A stretch of DNA of 64,000 bases from Owenweeksia sp965214115 (GCA_965214115.1 CBDCAU010000009.1:310001-374000), one strand, 5' to 3'. Positions 18,169 through 27,189 are shown, counted from the first letter of the stretch. Made by a program: numbers and translations. The notes: generated from the letters alone by a model not told the origin.

Positions 18169-18684
18169 TCAAATCCGTTTCATCTGCTGTTTCATCATTT
18201 TCACCTGATCGGTCAGCATACCGCGCGTGTCGAGTTTTTTCACGTCGCTCATCAAAATCATCGCTTCGCGCTTGCGCCTTTTGGCAATGGCAATGCCGGC
18301 GAGTTGCAGTTTCGCCATCGCCTGGTCGTGCTTCATCCGCAGTCCGGTGGAGAGGGATTTCCGCAAAAAACTTTCCGCTTTGCCCAGCCCGTGCTGGCTT
18401 TGCGCCATCCCTTTCAGCATATACCAATAGGCGAGCTGGCCTTTTACCAAAGTTTTTTCCGGCCTTTTGATTTTATCGAGTTGGTGCTCGGCCTTTTCCA
18501 TATTCTGCTTTCGCAGATGCCACAGTGCCAGCAACATCCGCTCGTGGCGGTAAAACAGCAAAATGGCGATGCCCATCAAAAGGAGCATCAAGATGCCGTT
18601 GCCGATGTGGCCTTCTATAAATTGCCAAACGGCCAGGGCCAAGAAAAGCGCCGCTGCGGCGAGGCGCAAAATTTTACTGAGCAT
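18169..18684 (-). CDS. Small membrane protein with TPR-like helices
   Basis: 171 residues from the ATG at 18684 (MLSKILRLAAAALFLALA). This start is preferred because it opens directly into a membrane helix; the frame continues 34 residues upstream without a better signal. Two membrane helices (about 3-21 and 27-44) are followed by about 120 residues of helical pairs resembling tetratricopeptide repeats (AEHQLDKIKRPEKTLVKGQLAYWYML, split here for length). Function unknown; TPR parts usually bind proteins. Confidence 0.6.
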   Translation of the reverse strand: MLSKILRLAAAALFLALAVWQFIEGHIGNGILMLLLMGIAILLFYRHERMLLALWHLRKQNMEKAEHQLDKIKRPEKTLVKGQLAYWYMLKGMAQSQHGLGKAESFLRKSLSTGLRMKHDQAMAKLQLAGIAIAKRRKREAMILMSDVKKLDTRGMLTDQVKMMKQQMKRI

Positions 18685-18789
18685 TTTTCTACTAAAGTTT
18701 TGGGATCGGGTGGCTTGCGCCTGAATTTTTAGGGCGGCAAAGGTAAGGGAAAGCTGCCCCCACAGACCTCCAAAAAGATTTTTCAACCC

Positions 18790-20025
18790 TTACTGTTTCA
18801 CCAAAACTTGGCTGGTGATTTTCTGCCCCTCCCTGATTTTCAAAACATAAAAACCGGGGCTGAGGCCGCTCATATCCACAGTAGAAACGGACGATGCCGC
18901 AAATCTTTGGGAATAGACCAAGCCGCCTTGTGGCCCAAAAATCTCCACCCGCGAGCGGATGCCCGCCACGTGATTGATATATAGAACCTGTTGCACCGGG
19001 TTGGGATACACGCTCAGGTTAGGCGTGCCTAAATTCCCTGCCTCCCCACCCGCAGGCGCGCTCTTGGACGAAGGCCACACCCCCACCACCGAAAGCGACC
19101 ACGCCGAAAACCACAATTGACCGTTCAGCCAATATTGCGCCCGCACCTGAAACGAATACAGGTCGCCAAACTGCAAATTCGTAAAAACTTCATCGGTGTC
19201 GTTGGGCGTCACCCGCCCCGCTATTTGGCGGGCATTGGCGGCGGTCATATTTACGTACGAACATTGATAGGCCTCGATGGAATCAGGCGAGTGCGCCACG
19301 GAATGCCACACCACTTCAAAACCGCTGGGCGTGGTAAAATTCACTGACGAAATCACGGGGATAAATAGACCGATGGCCCCCGGCTTTTCTACTACAAAAT
19401 GGTTTTGATCGGAGCAACCATTGGAATCGGTGAGGGTAAGGAGATATTCACCAGCAGGCAGATCCGCAAAAATACCTTCGCTGGCAACGGACGAATCTTG
19501 GTACTCACCGTGATTGGTAATCTTTATGGAATGGGGCGCTTTTCCGCCCACCACGCCGCCATTGTAGTGGAATTCGCCACGGGGGTTCAGCGCCGTAGGC
19601 TGCACCACTTCCCAGGCAAGTTCCATCTGCGGGCAGTCCACCCGGAAGTAGCGCGGACACTCCACCAACTGCCACTCGCTGCCAATCCGCGCCATCAGTT
19701 TCCATTCATAAAGGCCTTCCTCCGACAAGGTTTGGCCCAAGCTCTGCGCCCCGATATAGTTCCAGACCCAATTCGGCTCGCCCACCTTGCGGTAATCAAC
19801 GCGGAAGTTGTTGGCATTGGCGGGGTCGGCCCACTGAAACTGGACGTCGAAGCCGGATACGTTGGCACACATCGCCCAGCCCTCGCAGCCGTTGGCGGCT
19901 ATCTGAAAATGTTCGTTGGAAAAGCCAGCTTGGGCGGCCTTTTGTGAAATCCCAAAAAGAGGGAGCAAAATAACAAGGGAAACAACCAACCTAAAGCGGG
20001 CAGGCCGCGTGGAAATAGAAATCAT
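18790..20025 (-). CDS. Secreted protein with SprB-like and Fn3-like modules and T9SS sorting domain
   Basis: 411 residues. Signal peptide 1-32 (LVVSLVILLPLFGISQ). Fn3-like segments lie near 55-125 and 218-325. A SprB-type repeat lies near 150-210 (ADLPAGEYLLTLTDSNGCSD). The last ~75 residues are a type A sorting domain (LSVYPNPVQQVL, then GFYVLKIREGQ, ending VLVKQ). Probably exported by T9SS to the surface or outside. No catalytic residues are visible. It is a single gene, with the decayed receptor fragment at 20165 upstream. Confidence 0.85.
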   Translation of the reverse strand: MISISTRPARFRLVVSLVILLPLFGISQKAAQAGFSNEHFQIAANGCEGWAMCANVSGFDVQFQWADPANANNFRVDYRKVGEPNWVWNYIGAQSLGQTLSEEGLYEWKLMARIGSEWQLVECPRYFRVDCPQMELAWEVVQPTALNPRGEFHYNGGVVGGKAPHSIKITNHGEYQDSSVASEGIFADLPAGEYLLTLTDSNGCSDQNHFVVEKPGAIGLFIPVISSVNFTTPSGFEVVWHSVAHSPDSIEAYQCSYVNMTAANARQIAGRVTPNDTDEVFTNLQFGDLYSFQVRAQYWLNGQLWFSAWSLSVVGVWPSSKSAPAGGEAGNLGTPNLSVYPNPVQQVLYINHVAGIRSRVEIFGPQGGLVYSQRFAASSVSTVDMSGLSPGFYVLKIREGQKITSQVLVKQ

Positions 20026-20164
20026 CGCTGTCGAAATGTTTGAAACGGATTAAGAAAAAAAGCAGGGGCGTTGCGCAAAGCGATGAGAGGAGCGCGGCAA
20101 AAATATCCTTTTTGTTGGATTGGGCAAGTTTCGCGGGTTTTAAATTCGGCTTTTTTCTACAGCG

Positions 20165-20215
20165 TCAAAATTCCGCCACCAGCCCTACTTTCAAAATCCT
20201 GCCTGTCAATGGTTT
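20165..20215 (-). pseudogene. Relic of a TonB-dependent receptor C-terminus
   Basis: The minus strand reads LTGRILKVGLVAEF and then a stop, closely matching the end of the intact receptor at 21996 (LTGRLLNVRLVAEF and stop). The surrounding bases are also similar, roughly three in four by eye. Upstream the frame closes after eight more codons. It is a remnant of a second receptor gene. Confidence 0.65.
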
Positions 20216-20251
20216 AGGATTTGTACGGTTTCTTTAAAATCCTGAGTGAAA

Positions 20252-20692
20252 CTAAAACCTTAACGGTTTGTCCGAAACATTTTGCTCGTAAATTTTCTTG
20301 AACTCCGCTACTTTCACCCGCCGCGCCGGCGGGTTTTTCATTTTGTCCAAAGGTTTGAAATGGCCGTCGTTGGAAACGATCTAATCCGCGCGGCCCGCCA
20401 CGGCGCAATCGATGAATTTGTTGTCGTCTTTGTCGTGGAGCAAATCCCATTTGAAGGTTCGAGAGATGCGATGGACAGTACTTAAAAAAAGCAAGAAATC
20501 CAGCGTGGCTGATGATTTTTCCAAGCCAAAACGTTGCTGGATGATTTCCTCATATTCCAATAAAATCACGGTAGAAACGCACAATTCAATTCTGTTCCAA
20601 ATTATGGCCTGAAAAATCCAATGCCACGAGTGATGTTCGGCTAATGAAACCAAAAAAATATTAGTGTCCAAAACGATTCGTAGCCTATTCAT
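20252..20692 (-). pseudogene. PIN-domain (VapC-like) toxin interrupted by an amber codon
   Basis: From the ATG at 20690-20692 the frame reads a PIN domain: RIVLDTNIFL with the first catalytic Asp, LLEYEE with the Glu, and KFIDCAVAGRAD. It then hits TAG at 20381-20383. Past that single codon the same frame continues IVSNDGHFKPL, the expected last PIN motif, and ends at a TAG at 20252. The full length would be about 146 residues, normal for this family. A codon for Tyr is the usual residue at the break, so one substitution explains the loss. The product is probably inactive. It overlaps the antitoxin remnant by 8 bases. Confidence 0.75.
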
Positions 20693-20933
20693 CAAGCCAC
20701 TTCTCCATCTCTTCTTCGGCGATACCTTTTTCCTCGATTTTTTCGCCTACTTTTTTTACTAATTTATCGGCAAAATAGCGGCCAATAATATTCTTGATTT
20801 CCACCAAATCTTCATCCGAAACGCCGCTGCCAAAAAGGTTCAGCATTTCCACCTGCGCGGGCGTGAATTTTTGGGCGCGTATTTTTTCGATATCGAGGGT
20901 TTCCTTAGGGGCAAAGTAAGGAAATTTAGGAAC
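20685..20933 (-). pseudogene. Antitoxin partner of the PIN toxin, apparently missing its start
   Basis: The frame reads LDIEKIRAQKFTPAQVEML, then LNLFGSGVSDEDL and an acidic-basic helical tail ending EKWLDE. This is like small Bacteroidota antitoxins encoded before PIN toxins. There is no ATG before the conserved start of the domain; a TGA at 20934 closes the frame upstream and the first ATG (20846) lies inside the domain. It is either 5'-truncated or uses a rare start. It sits just before the broken toxin. Confidence 0.55.
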
Positions 20934-20945
20934 TCATTGGTGCTT

Positions 20946-21959
20946 CTATTCCTTTTTGGATTCCTTCTCTAAAAAGAATTCATAAAATTCTTGTAACTTC
21001 CCCTTGAGCAGTTTTTTATCGGGCAGCGCTAAGGTGTATTCGCTCACCAAAGCCGGCGAAAGACTTTGGCTCATCGCGTATTCCACCACCTCATCGTCTT
21101 TGCCCTTGCAGAGCAGCACGCCGATGCTGGGGTTTTCGTTCGGTTTTTTCACATCGCGATTTAAGGCTTCCAAGTAAAAATTGAGCTTTCCCAAATGCTC
21201 GGGTTCAAAATCATCCGTTTTCAGTTCAAATGCCACCAAACATTGAAGTCCGCGATGATAGAAAAGCAGGTCGATGCGGAAGTCGCGGCGGCCCACTTGC
21301 AACCGGAATTCTTCGCCTACAAATAGAAAATCCTTGCCCAGCTCGGTGATGAATTTCCTAATTTGTGAGATGAGCTGACGTTTTAAATCACTTTCGGTAT
21401 GTTCGGCCGGGAGGTTGAGAAATTCCAGCACATACGATTCGCGGAACACGTTTTTAATCTCATTCGAAAAAACTCTCAACGCTGGTGAGAGTTTTTGCGT
21501 GGATAGCATTTGGCGTTCATAAAGTGAGGATTTTATTTGCCTGTCCAATTCCCTGAATGAATAATTTTCAGCAAGGCTCAAATGAAGGTAGAACGCACGC
21601 TCCTCTTCCGATTTACATCTTGAAAAGATAGCCAAATTATGGCTCCAACTCAATTCTCTCAACAGTGTTGAGAGTTTTTCATTTTCGCGGTACGTCTCGT
21701 AAAACTGCTTCATCCGCCACAGGTTTTTGTCAGAAAAACCCTTTGCATCCGGCTCATTTTGAGCGATATAGTTTGCCAATTGCTGCACGGTGGATTTTCC
21801 CCAGCCCTCCGACTCCGTGCGCTCGGAGATGTATCGGCCGATTTCCCAATACAAATTGATAAGCTCCACGTTCACTGCTCTGAAAGCATCGCGGCGCGCC
21901 TTTTTTATCAATGTAATGACTTCTGAAAAGTGGGGCTGCAATTTCATCTCAATCGTCAA
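20946..21959 (-). CDS. DUF1016 / YhcG-type PD-(D/E)XK nuclease-like protein
   Basis: 337 residues. The N-terminal DUF1016 helical domain (about 1-160) holds IGRYISERTESEGWGKSTV and DKNLWRMKQFYETY. The C-terminal nuclease-like domain (about 165-330) holds FRIDLLFYHRGLQCLVAFEL with the D...ELK catalytic pattern. YhcG-type proteins are often carried on genomic islands near restriction or toxin genes and are suspected DNA-processing or defence proteins. The lone gene sits between a decayed toxin pair and a receptor, consistent with an accessory island. Confidence 0.88.
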   Translation of the reverse strand: MTIEMKLQPHFSEVITLIKKARRDAFRAVNVELINLYWEIGRYISERTESEGWGKSTVQQLANYIAQNEPDAKGFSDKNLWRMKQFYETYRENEKLSTLLRELSWSHNLAIFSRCKSEEERAFYLHLSLAENYSFRELDRQIKSSLYERQMLSTQKLSPALRVFSNEIKNVFRESYVLEFLNLPAEHTESDLKRQLISQIRKFITELGKDFLFVGEEFRLQVGRRDFRIDLLFYHRGLQCLVAFELKTDDFEPEHLGKLNFYLEALNRDVKKPNENPSIGVLLCKGKDDEVVEYAMSQSLSPALVSEYTLALPDKKLLKGKLQEFYEFFLEKESKKE

Positions 21960-21995
21960 AATTAAGACAAGGCATTTCTTTAAAGAAAGAAACCC

Positions 21996-24578
21996 TCAAA
22001 ACTCCGCCACCAACCTCACATTCAAAAGCCTCCCTGTCAAGAAGTTAGGCACGGCATATTCCCGCGCGGTGCTCACGTCTTTCACCCAAAGGTAGCTCAC
22101 CGTGTTATTGGTCTGCAACAAATTGAAAACCTCCAACCCCACCCACAAACTTTCAAAACCGTTCAGGAAATTCCAGTTGTAAGTTTTTCCTTCGGCTTTG
22201 AGCACTTTGCTGAAACCGATGTCCACGCGGCGGTAGGGCGGCAGGCGGAAATTGCGGTCTTGCGGCTCGGCTTGCGGCGGGCCAAACGGGAGGCCGGTGC
22301 CAATCGAGAGCGTCAAACTCACCCGAAAAGTCGGGTCGCGCGGGAGGTAATCCTGAAAGAAAATTTTGAAATTGAAACGCTGGTCGGTGGGGCGCGGCAG
22401 GTAGCCAGCGCCGTCGTCTTCAATGTCTTCTTGGATGGTCATCACCGACAAACTTGCCCAACTGTCCACGCCTTTCACGAACTCGCCGTTGATACGATAA
22501 TCCAAACCCGTGGCGAATCCCGTCGCACTGTTTTCCGCGCGGTAGCGGATGCGCACGTTGTCCAAATCATAAGGAATCAGTTCGGACATACTTTTATAAT
22601 AAAGCTCGGTCACCATTTTGAAGGGGCGGTTCCAAATCGTCAGTTGGTAATCATTTCCCAAAACGAAATGAATGCTTTGCTGCGCGCGGATGTCCTCGTT
22701 GAGGCCGCCTTCCAAATCGCGCATTTCCCGATAAAATGGCGGCTGGTAATAAAACCCAGCGGCGGCGCGGAAAACCATATCCGATTCCCAAGCGGGTTTC
22801 CAACTGAAACTGGCGCGCGGGCTGATGACGTTTTGATTATTGAAAGTCCAATAATGCGAGCGGATCCCGAGGTTCAGGAAAAAATCGTGGTTGCCCTTTT
22901 CAAATAATTGCGAGCGTTCGATGAAGCCTGTGACGCGGTACGAGCGCAGCGCCACATTGCTGTTGAACGATTCAAAAAGTTCCAAATTTTGCGCAAAGCT
23001 GGAATCGATAAAAACGTTGCCCGAATCATCAAAAACCAAATTGGGCGAAGCATCGTGCGGAATGTTATACCCCGCAGAATCAATGAGTTCGAACTCTTGG
23101 TAACGATCGATGATGTCTTCCGCTTGAAATTTTACGCCCCAACGCCAGTTGGTTTTTCCCAACTCCAAAAGGCCTTCGTGGGAAACGTTGGCGACAATCG
23201 CATCGAGGTTGTTGCGCGCGTAATTTTGGAAGCCGCCCGTGCCGCGCACAAAGGCGATTTCGCCAAATTCGTCCGAACCTAAATTGTTGTTCAATTCACC
23301 CAAACGGTACGCGCCAAAAACGTCGAAATATTCCTGCTCGGTGGTTTGAAAACCAGAGGTGGCAAAGCGCAACTCCAGTTTATCCGACGGGCGATTGACC
23401 AAGCTGAACGCGCCGAAACGGGTGGTGAAATCGTAATCTTCTTGACCCTCAAAAAATACGTCCAAACGCAACGCCTCCTGAAAAGTGCCAAAATCCGTTT
23501 GCCGCGTTTCGGGAATCACCTGATATTTGTTGCGACTAAAATTTCCCAAAAAACTAAGCTCCCAAGTGTCTGAAATGTAATACGTTATATAGGATTGAAT
23601 ATCCGTGTAGCGCGGGCGAAAATCCGCCTTGGTATCCAGCGAGCCGAGCAAAAGCTGATTGGTGCGATAGCGCGCGCCAACTAAAACGGACAGTCGATTA
23701 TTGAAGATCCGGTCGCCCAAAGTGAGGCTGCCGCCCAGCAAACTGGCCTCCGCGCGCAGGTTGAATTCCTGCGGTTGCCGATAGGTAATGTCCAAAACCG
23801 ACGACATTTTATCGCCATACCGCGCCTCAAAACCGCCCGCCGAAAAATCCACGTCGCTGACCATCGCCGAGTTCACAAAACTCAAACCCTCCTGCTGGCC
23901 GTTCCGAATCAAAAATGGCCTATACACCTGAATGCCATTGACATACACCAAGTTTTCATCAAAATTTCCACCGCGCACGGAATACTGCGAACTCAACTCG
24001 CTGTAGCTGCTTACGCCGGGCAGCGTTTTGATGATGCCTTCCACGTCCGAACCGGGCCCCACGAACGCCTCAATGTCTTTCCGTTTGATATCGGTCTTAC
24101 TGTCAAAGCGCGCTTTTTTATCCGTAACATCCACACCGATAAGCAATTCCGGAATTAAAACGATTTGTTTGTCCAGCGTTTTGGTTTGATTTTTTTGGAT
24201 GGAAAAAACCGTGGTATCCGGCTTGTAGCCAAAGCTGGTGAAATACACGGTCAAATTTTTCCCCGCATTGATTTCCAAATCGTAGCGGCCATTTTTGTCG
24301 GTCAGTGTGAAAAAATTCCCAACCGTCACTTTCACGCCGTCCACGGGGCGGTCGCGGTCATCGGTTATTTTCCCTTGGATTTTAGTCGGGCCGCGCTTTT
24401 CTTGTGAAAGCAAAACCGCGCTGAAAAACAGGAAACTAAAAAGAAAAAACGCGCGGAGAAACTGGGCGTAGTGCGGCGTGGTCTTGGGGCGATGCCCCAA
24501 GTTTTGGAATCGCAGCCTTTCAGGCGGCTGGGGTTTTGGGAGCGTTTCGTTTCGGATAAAATCGAATTTTGGTATCAT
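21996..24578 (-). CDS. TonB-dependent receptor with carboxypeptidase-like N-terminal domain
   Basis: 860 residues if the ATG at 24578 is the start. A signal-like segment (RAFFLFSFLFFSAVLLSQ) begins only about 40 residues later, so the true start is uncertain. The odd leader is the translated bipartite repeat at 24481-24532. A CarboxypepD_reg-like domain (KIQGKITDDRDRPVDGVKV) follows, then a plug (IIKTLPGVSSYSELSSQYSV, RGGNFDENLVYVNGI), then a 22-strand-type barrel ending in LVAEF with a terminal Phe. It imports an unknown substrate across the outer membrane using TonB energy. No SusD-like partner is adjacent. The upstream gene also has a carboxypeptidase-like domain. Confidence 0.88.
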   Translation of the reverse strand: MIPKFDFIRNETLPKPQPPERLRFQNLGHRPKTTPHYAQFLRAFFLFSFLFFSAVLLSQEKRGPTKIQGKITDDRDRPVDGVKVTVGNFFTLTDKNGRYDLEINAGKNLTVYFTSFGYKPDTTVFSIQKNQTKTLDKQIVLIPELLIGVDVTDKKARFDSKTDIKRKDIEAFVGPGSDVEGIIKTLPGVSSYSELSSQYSVRGGNFDENLVYVNGIQVYRPFLIRNGQQEGLSFVNSAMVSDVDFSAGGFEARYGDKMSSVLDITYRQPQEFNLRAEASLLGGSLTLGDRIFNNRLSVLVGARYRTNQLLLGSLDTKADFRPRYTDIQSYITYYISDTWELSFLGNFSRNKYQVIPETRQTDFGTFQEALRLDVFFEGQEDYDFTTRFGAFSLVNRPSDKLELRFATSGFQTTEQEYFDVFGAYRLGELNNNLGSDEFGEIAFVRGTGGFQNYARNNLDAIVANVSHEGLLELGKTNWRWGVKFQAEDIIDRYQEFELIDSAGYNIPHDASPNLVFDDSGNVFIDSSFAQNLELFESFNSNVALRSYRVTGFIERSQLFEKGNHDFFLNLGIRSHYWTFNNQNVISPRASFSWKPAWESDMVFRAAAGFYYQPPFYREMRDLEGGLNEDIRAQQSIHFVLGNDYQLTIWNRPFKMVTELYYKSMSELIPYDLDNVRIRYRAENSATGFATGLDYRINGEFVKGVDSWASLSVMTIQEDIEDDGAGYLPRPTDQRFNFKIFFQDYLPRDPTFRVSLTLSIGTGLPFGPPQAEPQDRNFRLPPYRRVDIGFSKVLKAEGKTYNWNFLNGFESLWVGLEVFNLLQTNNTVSYLWVKDVSTAREYAVPNFLTGRLLNVRLVAEF
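24481..24532. repeat. Bipartite hairpin element, copy 2, inside the receptor leader
   Basis: Hairpin CTTGGGGC-GAT-GCCCCAAG at 24483-24501, then TTTTGGAATC and a second hairpin CAGCC...GGCTG around the loop TTTCA. It lies between the only ATG and the signal peptide of the receptor gene. Confidence 0.75.
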
Positions 24579-24598
24579 TGAAATCGTCGCGCCAAAAA

Positions 24599-25267
24599 TC
24601 ACTGACGTTTGCGGGGCGTTGTCTTGCTGAATTCGCCCTTTTTGATGGCCTCGAAAAATTCCGCCCAAGCGAATGGATTGGTGAGTGAGCCGAGCACGGC
24701 CGAACCGCCGTTTTGGAAACCTTGGTAGCGGCCAAAATTATAGATGTCGGCATTTTGCGCGGAAATCACGTAATCCTGCATTTCCTCGGGGCTGTAGCCC
24801 ATTTCGGCAGCGCGCTCCCGCAGGGCTTGCACGGCTAAGTTCCGCATCGCGATGTCGTTTTCCGTGGCGGGGGCGCGGCTCGCCAAGACGGCATCGTTCA
24901 GCTTGTCTGGCGTAGGCCAAGGATACAGCGTAACTTCCTGAAGCACAGTAGTATCCCGTCTCATTACGATGCGCGCCAAGTATTCTTTTTGCGCCAAGGT
25001 ATCGGGGATTTTCAAATATTCTTTTTTGAATCCAATCGCACTGAACTGGAGGGTGTCGCCCGGCAGCGCGGCGAAAGAGAAAAATCCTTCCACGTCGGAC
25101 GTTGTGCCTTTGTTTCTTTTTTTGATGATGATGTTGGCGTTGGGAATCCGCTGCGACAAAGAGTCGGCGGTCATCACGATGCCCGACATCTGCACCGGCT
25201 CTTTCTGTTGGGATTTTGCCGAAAAACAAAAGGCGCAAACCGCGAAAAGGAGGAGTATTTTTTTCAT
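24599..25267 (-). CDS. Secreted carboxypeptidase-like regulatory-domain protein
   Basis: 222 residues from the ATG at 25267, chosen because MKKILLLFAVCAFCFSAKSQ is a clear signal peptide and a perfect -7 element lies 25 bases upstream. Residues about 28-105 are a CarboxypepD_reg-like beta-sandwich (MSGIVMTADSLSQRIPNANI, GTTSDVEGFFSFAALPGDTL). The C-terminal half is helical and of unknown function (AEMGYSPEEMQDYVISAQNA). It ends 20 bases before the receptor ATG, so the two may be co-expressed. No enzymatic residues are seen. Confidence 0.8.
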   Translation of the reverse strand: MKKILLLFAVCAFCFSAKSQQKEPVQMSGIVMTADSLSQRIPNANIIIKKRNKGTTSDVEGFFSFAALPGDTLQFSAIGFKKEYLKIPDTLAQKEYLARIVMRRDTTVLQEVTLYPWPTPDKLNDAVLASRAPATENDIAMRNLAVQALRERAAEMGYSPEEMQDYVISAQNADIYNFGRYQGFQNGGSAVLGSLTNPFAWAEFFEAIKKGEFSKTTPRKRQ

Positions 25268-25291
25268 TGAAAATGGGAAACGAACGATTGG

Positions 25292-25299
25292 CAAAAATA
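25292..25299 (-). promoter_or_regulatory. -7 promoter element for the gene starting at 25267
   Basis: The minus strand reads TATTTTTG, an exact TAnnTTTG match, 25 bases before the ATG. No clear TTTG is seen at the -33 position. Confidence 0.55.
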
Positions 25300-25348
25300 G
25301 CGTGTAGGGGTTTTGATTTTGGAATGGTTGGGTGTGAGGTGGGTCTCG

Positions 25349-25395
25349 CTTGGGGCGTTGCCCCAAGTTTTGTAGTCCGACCCTTTCAGGGTCTT
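25349..25395. repeat. Bipartite hairpin element, copy 3
   Basis: Hairpin CTTGGGGC-GTT-GCCCCAAG (25349-25367), then TTTTGTAGTCC and a second perfect hairpin GACCC-TTTCA-GGGTC. It is intergenic, between two minus-strand genes. Confidence 0.8.
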
Positions 25396-25421
25396 CCGCT
25401 TGGCTGTGAAAAGCGACGGCC

Positions 25422-25475
25422 CAAAGTCCCTACTTCGACAAGCTCAGTACAAGCTCTCCGGGGGATTTAGGGAGC
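25422..25475. repeat. Dispersed repeat with embedded AGCTTGTCGAAGT motif, copy 1
   Basis: Holds AAAGTCCC, ACTTCGACAAGCTCAGT, CAAGCTCTCCGGGGG and GATTTAGGGAGCC in order. The inverse complement of the same string is at 48464-48539, where an extra palindrome interrupts it. It touches the 3' end of the M23 gene. Confidence 0.75.
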
Positions 25476-25479
25476 CTGC

Positions 25480-27189
25480 TCAAGGCAACACAATCTTATA
25501 AGATTTCTCCGTCCGATTACCCCGCTCATCCGTCACCGCCATCGTCAAAGTTTTCGAGCCACTTTCCACCGGCCATTCTGCCACATCCGCATACAGCAAG
25601 CGGCTTTTCGCATCATATTGAAAAAGCACCCACTCTCCGTCCACTTCCCCGCGATACGATTTTATCCCACTAAAATTATCGGTAATTTTAAACCGCAAAC
25701 GCGCAGATTTTGAAAGCGTTGAACCATCGGAAAAATTGAGCGCGGAAACTTGCGGCGGGGTGTCGTCCGCATAAATGGCGAACTCGCCAAACTGCCGTGT
25801 GTGCGCCACCACGTAGCCGTTTTCCCAGCGGCCGCCTTCGTAGTCGTCCATATTTCCGTTGCGGAAACTGGCGATGCACAACTTGCTGCGGTCGCCATCG
25901 TATGTGGCGTCGGGCTTTATTTTCAAAGTGTAATATTTCTGCACCGGAATTTCGCGCGCCGCCACTTGGTGGATGTAGGAATAGCAGCTCGCGCAGGGCG
26001 CTTTCCGTTCGTATTCAAAATATACGTCATCATATAAAGCACCTTCGGGCAGCACCATATTAATGTGGTTGTTGGTAAAATAATTGCTCTGCCCGTAGCG
26101 GAACACCGAGGCCGGAACCTCCTCATCTGCAGCGAGTTCCTCCTGCGGCTGCGGTTCATATTTCAGATTGAAAAGCAATTCCGAAACATTGCCCGCCACG
26201 TCGTTCACCGCAATTTTCACCTCATAAATGGAATCCGGCACCAAATCGGGCAGCTTCATTTTTTCTTTGATGGAATAGGTGGAAAGCTGGTTGCCCGGCT
26301 CAATGTAAAGTTTGTTCACGTTGCGGCGGCAGCACTGTTTAAGCCCATAATCAATGTGGCTGTTGATGTAGCGCGTTTCCGCAAAAGCGAAAGTTTCCAT
26401 CTGATAATCGTAATACGGCTCGCCGCTAATCCACATTTTGATGGAATAAATCCCGTTTTTGTTGGCCGCGCCGTTCAGTTTGTCATAGGTGGTGATGCCA
26501 AAAGCGGGCGGGTTCTGCACAATTATTAAATCGTCGCCCGCCAAGCCGTAAGTGTTACCGCCCGCGCCCACCAAGTTGCGCGTGTCGCTGGAAACCAGTT
26601 GGTTATCTTCGAATTGATAAATTTCCATATTGTACAAAAGCGGCGCGATGTCGTCCTTCACGTCAAAACCGAACAGCAGCGGATTGATGATATTTTCGGT
26701 GCGCGTGTCGCGGATTTCAAAGTGAAGGTGCGGGCCGCCGCTGCCGCCGCTATTTCCCGAAAGCGCCAACAAATCGCCTTGTTCGTACTGGAATTTCCCA
26801 GCCGGCGGAAAAAGCTCCACCGCAAAACTTTCGTTTTGGTATTGATTCTCAAGCACATACGCCTGAATTTCATCATTGTAGCGCTGCAGGTGCGCATACA
26901 CCGAGGTGTAGCCGTTCGGGTGGCGAACGTACAGCGCATTGCCAAAACCGTAAGGCGAAACCTTGATGCGGACGACCGTGCCCTCGGCGATGGCCACCAC
27001 CCGCTGCCCTTCCCTGCCCTGCGTTTTGATGTCCATCCCGCTGTGGAAATGGTTGGTGCGCAGCTCGCCAAAAGTGCCGCTCAACACCAGCGGGATTTCC
27101 AGCGGCGAGCGGAAGTAGTCTTGGGGGTATTTTTGGGAGAAGGCTGTTAATGAGAGGATTGTAAGGAGGGAGAGAGCGAAGTTTTTCAT
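25480..27189 (-). CDS. M23 family metallopeptidase
   Basis: 569 residues from the ATG at 27189, chosen for the signal peptide MKNFALSLLTILSLTAFSQ; a longer frame upstream has none. The LytM-type domain covers about residues 40-175: HSGMD (His49, Asp53) and HLHFE (His154, His156) supply the zinc and catalytic residues, all present. A C-terminal region of about 390 residues has beta-sandwich character (ALNFSDGSTLSKSARLRFKI) and no assigned function. It probably cuts peptidoglycan cross-links in the periplasm, as in cell separation. AAATTTG just upstream (27195) may be its -7 box. Confidence 0.9.
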   Translation of the reverse strand: MKNFALSLLTILSLTAFSQKYPQDYFRSPLEIPLVLSGTFGELRTNHFHSGMDIKTQGREGQRVVAIAEGTVVRIKVSPYGFGNALYVRHPNGYTSVYAHLQRYNDEIQAYVLENQYQNESFAVELFPPAGKFQYEQGDLLALSGNSGGSGGPHLHFEIRDTRTENIINPLLFGFDVKDDIAPLLYNMEIYQFEDNQLVSSDTRNLVGAGGNTYGLAGDDLIIVQNPPAFGITTYDKLNGAANKNGIYSIKMWISGEPYYDYQMETFAFAETRYINSHIDYGLKQCCRRNVNKLYIEPGNQLSTYSIKEKMKLPDLVPDSIYEVKIAVNDVAGNVSELLFNLKYEPQPQEELAADEEVPASVFRYGQSNYFTNNHINMVLPEGALYDDVYFEYERKAPCASCYSYIHQVAAREIPVQKYYTLKIKPDATYDGDRSKLCIASFRNGNMDDYEGGRWENGYVVAHTRQFGEFAIYADDTPPQVSALNFSDGSTLSKSARLRFKITDNFSGIKSYRGEVDGEWVLFQYDAKSRLLYADVAEWPVESGSKTLTMAVTDERGNRTEKSYKIVLP

